Positions 58,669-64,000 of a stretch of 64,000 bases of DNA are shown piece after piece. The position numbers and the translations under genes were made by a program. Location of the stretch: assembly GCA_036346255.1 (NCBI GenBank), contig CM070618.1, forward strand, positions 61,329,655-61,393,654. The letters are read 5' to 3'. Source of the DNA: Ampelocalamus luodianensis. Its lineage: Eukaryota; Streptophyta; Magnoliopsida; Poales; Poaceae. The notes beneath the pieces were generated by a model that saw only the letters and a program-made list of their open reading frames with translations, searched no databases and was not told the origin of the DNA. Numbering within the stretch: position 1 is the stretch's first letter; the number at the start of each line of letters is the position of its first letter.

Positions 58669-59917
58669 GGATTTTTTATCATTTGCCCTGCCTTTGAATT
58701 GCTTTTTATTATTTGCATTTATCTTGGGATATGTTGATTATTTGCCCTAGTTTGAATTTCTTGTTTGGTATTTTGCTATTTCCTTAATTTTGATTTACAT
58801 TTTGCATTTCAGCCCATGGGAAATGACTGTTATGTCCCTATGTCTTATGCCATTCCTCTTCCTCTCGCCTACGCCACTCCCCCTCCTGGCCGCTTCCTCT
58901 CCTTCACCATGGCAGCCACCCACTTCCTCCTCCACCTTGCAACCCCAAGCCCATCTCCGTCTCCACTCACTCCCTCTTGCCACTAATCGCTGCCGCCCAC
59001 CTTCGCCTCCCCGCCAGCCGCATGCCACCCACACTGCCTCGCGGCCTCCTACAGCTCTGGCCGCTGGCTCCGCCGATGGAGAAGCTAGATCTGACAGGGA
59101 GGACGCTAGATTCGGTGTCGAGCTTGGCCTGCACAGGGGCGCAGCCCTCATCGCCCTGCCAAGCTGGCCTTCCCTATGGCAGTGTCCCCACCCCATTTCG
59201 TTTTGCGGCCCAACTCCACCACCACTCCCTTCAACGGAGCCGCCGCCGCCAAGCCCCACCTCGCCCACCTCCAGACCATGTGCAGGAGGCGACGGTGGCG
59301 ACGGCCGCACGATGCTGGTCCTGCTGCCGCTTTGCCGCCAGCTACGGTGACCTCCAACCAAGCTGCTCATCGGGGTCACGCTACAGGGGCGGTAGTGAGG
59401 GAGATGTGCACCTGCTTGGGCGCTCGATGCTAGGGACGGTAGGACCACGGTCCCGCCTAGCACGCCCGAGCTCACTGGACACGACCTGCTTCCTGGCTGG
59501 CTTTGCCTACGACTGCTCTGGCCCGGCCGCCGTGGTCATGATCAGCTGCAACCCTTCGCCTTGGCCTTCTCCCCCTCCACACTCCACCGATGGTGCCACA
59601 ACACCAACAACCCGCTGAGGCTTGGGTCGTGGCTTGGTGTTTGGGTTCTCCGAGAGCACCTCCTTAACCTTCTCCTCCTCGGGCGGCGATAGATTATGAA
59701 TTGATGTATATAATTTGTTCTTTTCAGATGTGAACTGAGTTCATACAAAGGGCATAATCATCTTTTCCCATGGGCATAAATGGCTAAAGTAAATGGAAAA
59801 AGGAGAAATGACAAAATATCAAACAAGAAATTCAAAGCAGGGCAAATAATCAACCTACCCCAAGATAAATATAAATAATAGAAGGTGATTTAAAGGCAGG
59901 GAAAATAAAAAAAATCC
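58669..59917. mobile_element. Pack-MULE-like element 2
   Basis: The left arm GGATTTTTTATCATTTGCCCTG matches the right arm reverse-complemented (GGATTTTTTTTATTTTCCCTG) and the homology continues about 150 bp (GTTGATTATTTGCCCT, ATTTCTTGTTTG.TATTTTG). Flanking AATAGTAAT (58659-58667) and AATAGGTAAT (59919-59928) may be a decayed TSD. The 1.25-kb element has a GC-rich interior (58850-59690) with long Pro/Ala/Ser-rich open frames on both strands and no recognisable domain. Confidence 0.62.
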
Positions 59918-59928
59918 CAATAGGTAAT

Positions 59929-60141
59929 CTATTACCCTTGAAAGGCTAATACGTCAATTACTACACAGTAAATATGGAAAGAAATAATATTTAGGCAACT
60001 CTCATTAAATGAATGGTTGTTAAGATGGTAATAATTAGTGATAGTAATCTCACTTGCTATATCTTGCAAATTTTGAAATCCTACAGGCATACATATCTAT
60101 ATCCTTCACTAAGACTTTTAAATTCAACCGGTAATCGTGCA
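59929..60141. other. AT-rich spacer, no gene
   Basis: No open frame of note up to the first 144-bp repeat copy. Confidence 0.4.
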
Positions 60142-60285
60142 GGTGCAATGCATGTTTTCCCCAAATATATTTTTCTTCAAAATAATATTAGTAACAATCA
60201 ATTCAAACTCTTGAGAACAACATGGCACAGTCTACACGGACTTTGTTTCAATTCAAAATGATGGTGAATTGAACTTGTGTTTTTA
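60142..60285. repeat. 144-bp exact direct repeat, copy 1
   Basis: It runs from GGTGCAATGCATGTTTTCCC to TTGAACTTGTGTTTTTA and reads base for base the same as 61579-61722. The flanks differ. Confidence 0.95.
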
Positions 60286-61578
60286 CCTATAAGATGGCTA
60301 TAAACAAAGCCAATCGGTGTGCCTCCAACCCACAAGGCATCGGCCAGGACCGCCAAGTCTAGTCAGTCACCCACGAAGCGGCAGACTGACTCGAAGTGAG
60401 GCCCCGAGGCTCACCTTCTTCCTCTGCAACAAAAACATTAAGCAAAGCACACTGAGTACAAAGATTGTCTTTGTACCCTAAGATCGACGTGTGAACTAGC
60501 GACACTGTTCATATGCTACATGCGGCTTATTTGGTGGAGGTCATATGTTTCATTTGCATAAAGCCAACTTTCTTTGCAATAATGATACAGTTTAAAAGCA
60601 AGTTTGCAATTCATTTTAAGATTGAAATAACCGTAAAGATAATAATACAAAAGCGAAAGATAAACAACCTAGAAGTGACTATCCCAATAGTCACCACAAC
60701 AATAACACGAATCCCATTCATTACCACCCATCAAGTTTTAATTTAAATGTTGTAGTCTAACTCTTGAAAAGCTTACCCAAGTGTGTCCATCACCTAGGAC
60801 GAGGCTATTCGAATAGTTTTAACCTCTGAATCGTTACATGGTAAAGCCGAAAGACAACTACCCACTTATAAAGCTTTCGGACAACTACCATGCTCCCACC
60901 TCCATCCCTCCTGCGACCTCCTGCACAGGACCAATACACGCCAAAGTACTAGGTCAAGAGAGGTCCCATACCCTCTAGTGTGGTTAGCATGCTGGATAAA
61001 AATTCACTCACAAGATGTTCGATCCTTAATTGACTACCTTTCGATCACACCCAAAAGATCACACCAAACTTACCATTGTGCGCGTCCAAATCATTTTTGT
61101 TTTCATTTTTAGTTTTGCAATTAAACATAGCAAATGTGAAACATAAAGTTGTAGTAAATTTTGTGTGATCAAGGTTACAAAAGTCGATAACCGCAATAGC
61201 TAAGCATGTCTAAGCAAGTTGACCGGATCTACTAAGTGACAAGAGATCATCCAATCTCTAATCACAAGAATAACCTAGGCTCTAGTAGAGATCAATATTT
61301 TGACTACGTGGATATGCATCTATGATTTAACTAATCAATTTAACACAAATTAAGCGATGCATACATATAGTTGAAACAAAATATTAGACTTTAAAATACT
61401 TTGGATAAACATGATCAAACTACTTGCACAGTTCTTTGTTGCTCAATATGTTGCGGAGGATCGTTCTCGGGGTTGCGCAAATATCGAATCCTAACGATTG
61501 AACAAAGCACGGATAACACGCAAACTCCAACATACCACAACAACAAAACATGCCAAAACTCACACACAGCCTAAGCAT
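60286..61578 (-). mobile_element. Gypsy LTR remnant, minus orientation
   Basis: The phrase GGCTATTCGAATAGTTTTAACCTCTG with TTACATGGTAAAG (60800-60850), and GATCCTTAATTGACTACC near 61020, correspond in reverse complement to landmarks of the gypsy LTRs at 42198 and 2612 (AATAGCCGTG, TTAATTAAGGAC). It is divergent and ends are not defined. No coding region is seen. Confidence 0.45.
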
Positions 61579-61722
61579 GGTGCAATGCATGTTTTCCCCA
61601 AATATATTTTTCTTCAAAATAATATTAGTAACAATCAATTCAAACTCTTGAGAACAACATGGCACAGTCTACACGGACTTTGTTTCAATTCAAAATGATG
61701 GTGAATTGAACTTGTGTTTTTA
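61579..61722. repeat. 144-bp exact direct repeat, copy 2
   Basis: Second copy, followed by TATTAGTATAGATAATT. Confidence 0.95.
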
Positions 61723-63524
61723 TATTAGTATAGATAATTATTGCAACAATCTATATGGGCACAATCTACACGGGCCGTGATGCTCCAGATCATCTAGTCA
61801 GTTAGGGTTTGTGTCGGAACCAAAATATGCAAATATGGACTCTCTGTGTATAATGCACTAGTCCAAGATCATGCTAGTGTACACAGTGTCAATATAGATG
61901 AATATCATTCCACACAAGGTGCATATAAGAAGAAACGACTAAGTTGATTAATAAATAATGGTTATGACCTTATAGTTGAGTTTACACTTATTAAGTCACG
62001 AAGGGCTAGCACTAAGTAAAGAGATCACAACGGAACAGAAATAACTTCAGTGGAAACCCATCGACTTACCACAGGCAACCGACTGGGATTAAGACCTAGG
62101 GATCACCCTCCTTGTTAAACTCCTTCTCATAAGCAAGCAAAGACTCCTCCACTTCAGCTGAATGATTGTAACAATAATAAGTACTCTGAGTACTCAACAA
62201 GTTGTACCACATAATGCGTTTATAGATGATGACTTATTTCAAGGAAATGACTTCTATGGTTATTTTGCAAAAACAACATTTGCATTTGAATACAAATAAT
62301 AGATTAAAAGCATAATTTAAAACAAATAAACAATTATAGTTTAAAGAGTGTTTTCACAAAGACCACAAAGCCTAAACAATTTTCTTTCACACAACCGATA
62401 AGTTAAACTACACAGTTGTCCCTTTTCCCATTTATTTTCATGAAGATCTACCTCTCGTGTGAAATCCTCGGGCATGTCCATGATTGCAGAAATGACTATT
62501 TCGAATAGATTAGTTAACACTCTGAGAGGTTGTACACTTTACCCTCAAGATATAGCTAGTGTAGCTAGCACCAATCATAACAAAACTTTTTCGAAACTTC
62601 ATCTCAACAATTGAGCCTCCCATTGTGTATACTGCCGGCATCAAACCCCCACACAGGTAATTAGCCCGTCGCACACCGTTGGACCTGGACATGGCGAACT
62701 GCTCATAAATGTGACTCACCACAAGATACAATCACACCTCCATGTTGGTACACAGTCTAACCTACATGCCTGAATAATCAATGTGAAGACTCCGTAACTT
62801 ACTAAGTTAGGCCTGTTCCATACCAGGCATGTGGTCGTATAGTTGTGGCTTAGTTCAATAGCGCATAAAGTTAAGTCCTTAATTGACCAAGACAAGACTA
62901 GCAAACTACTACCAACAACCACATTCATATCTTCCCAAACGCACATAGCTCTACCATATCACAATTTTATCTACTTGCCTCGGTCTAAATCTTTTCTCAT
63001 CCTATTGGTTAAGTGCAACACATGCCATCAATGAGGGATAACATACAACTCATAGTCTTTCTATAAAGTTGTTCTATAATCACTTAGTCAAGTTTAGATT
63101 TACAACTCAAAATGATATCAATAACCCGTTGCATAGCTAAGCAAATTATTTGTGTCTAACCAACCCACGTTGGTGCTATAATAATACCAACTAATAATTA
63201 ACCAAGCTAGGGTGACAAAAGATCAGGATAATACAATGAGCAAGGTGGATATAATCAGGTAGGTGTATAGCTAATCCCAAAGTATTTAAAGAATTACTAA
63301 TTAAAATAACATGTAATAGTTTGAATCAAAGTAATTTTTGAAACACTAGGTTCAACATGGTCAAATGTACAACTTGCCTTGAAACAAGTTTTGGTACTAG
63401 TCTTGAACTTGATCAACTCCGCATTCCTAGAAAACTCTCGAAGTATCAACGTCTACTCGTAAACAAAAGCGAAAACATAAATAAATACCAAATAAAGCAA
63501 CAAATAAACTCCAAAACACTTTCA
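61723..63524 (-). mobile_element. Gypsy LTR remnant, minus orientation, then copia LTR end
   Basis: ATGATTGCAGAAATGACTATTTCGAATAGATTAG with GAGGTTGTACACTTTACC (62480-62545), GAGTACTCAACAAG (62190) and GTCCTTAATTGACC (62875) are reverse complements of gypsy LTR landmarks. The last part, up to TTTCA at 63524, should be the 3' end of a plus-strand copia LTR because a primer site follows. The border between the two is not visible. Confidence 0.45.
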
Positions 63525-63536
63525 TGGTGTTAGAGC
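63525..63536 (+). other. Degenerate copia primer-binding site
   Basis: TGGTGTTAGAGC differs from TGGTATCAGAGC at two positions. It is preceded directly by CA and followed about 90 bp later by a copia gag frame. Confidence 0.6.
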
Positions 63537-63625
63537 GGTGTCACTCTTGACTCCGCCCCTACCCTCTTCTCCGATCATCGGTTTCTCGTCAGAATCGCCG
63601 TTCGCTTGTCTGGATTCTCACAGCC

Positions 63626-64000
63626 ATGGGCGACGGCGCTGCCTCCAACCTGAACACCCACCTATGGGCACCAGCGATTGGCCTCACCTTCATCAAGTCA
63701 ATGGTGCTAATCACCTTGGACCTCAAGGCGTCGAACTATACCAATTGCCGTGGCCTTTTCCTTGTCACCCTTGGGAAGTTCTCCCTCGAGGACCACGTCA
63801 CTAACCTCGCCGACAAGAAGGATGATGCCGAGTGGAAATGGCTTGATTGCACTGTCCTTTCCTAGATTTATGGATCCATCTTCGCTGAAATCCTTGAGCT
63901 CGTAATGCAGTCAACAACCTTGGCAACCACGATCTAGACTAGTGTCGAGAACCTCTTCTGCGACAACAAGAAGGCACACACACACTCTATCCAAAGGCCC
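63626..64000 (+). pseudogene. Copia gag (UBN2-type) N-terminal fragment, runs off the window
   Basis: MGDGAASNLNTHLWAPAIGL starts the frame. It continues with LDLKASNYTNCRGLFLVTLG (the copia gag pattern of L..SNY..W/C....L.GKF), WKWLDCTVLS, a TAG stop, IYGSIFAEILELVMQSTT, a second TAG, TSVENLFCDNKKAHTHSIQ. Both stops stand where the family normally has Trp, so each is most simply a TGG-to-TAG change. The rest of the element lies beyond the window. Confidence 0.8.

Noticed and set aside
58790..59618. Frames of 186-226 residues on both strands
   Set aside because: Pro/Ala-rich passenger of Pack-MULE-like element 2, no domain, open on both strands.

Overview
This is nuclear DNA of a plant, most likely a grass (Poaceae). 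It shows nested LTR retrotransposons, a CACTA element, Pack-MULE-like and hAT elements carrying gene fragments, GT-AG introns in a GC-rich GATA factor gene, and large AT-rich spacers. The species cannot be named from the sequence alone.

Layout. 1-10.5 kb: a minus-strand retroelement gag-like frame is split by a 9.56-kb CACTA element (906-10461, 3-bp TSD TCA). Its interior is filled by a plus-strand gypsy-type LTR with primer site (2612-5480) and a truncated minus-strand copia element with its LTR (5641-10243). 10.5-24 kb: a gene-fragment zone with an F-box fragment, a chimera of half a vWA domain and a PPR piece, a putative three-exon gene of unknown function (14538-18804) with a MULE (9-bp TSD) in its long intron, and a small minus-strand exon with a 27-residue tandem repeat. 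24-28 kb: a TIR element with an inserted hAT MITE, then sparse DNA. 28.7-34 kb: the two clear genes, a HAN-like class B GATA zinc-finger factor (plus strand) and a RADIALIS-like single-SANT MYB (minus strand). 34-41 kb: a solo LTR (TSD AAAAG), a hAT deletion derivative (8-bp TSD) and spacers. 41-58.6 kb: a three-level nest, namely a Pack-MULE-like element split by a solo copia LTR (same family as in the CACTA), itself split by a 14.7-kb Tekay-type gypsy element (5-bp TSD TTGCC). 58.7-64 kb: a second Pack-MULE-like element, minus-strand gypsy LTR remnants with an exact 144-bp direct repeat, and the start of another copia element running off the window.

Function. The only convincingly functional host genes are the GATA factor and the RADIALIS-like gene. 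Both belong to families of developmental transcriptional regulators, but nothing in the sequence shows that they work together. The most unusual signal is that differences between the two gypsy LTRs, and several frame breaks in its pol region, fall repeatedly at CAG/CTG triplets, often as gain or loss of the middle base. That looks more like a sequencing artefact at CHG-methylated sites than ordinary decay.
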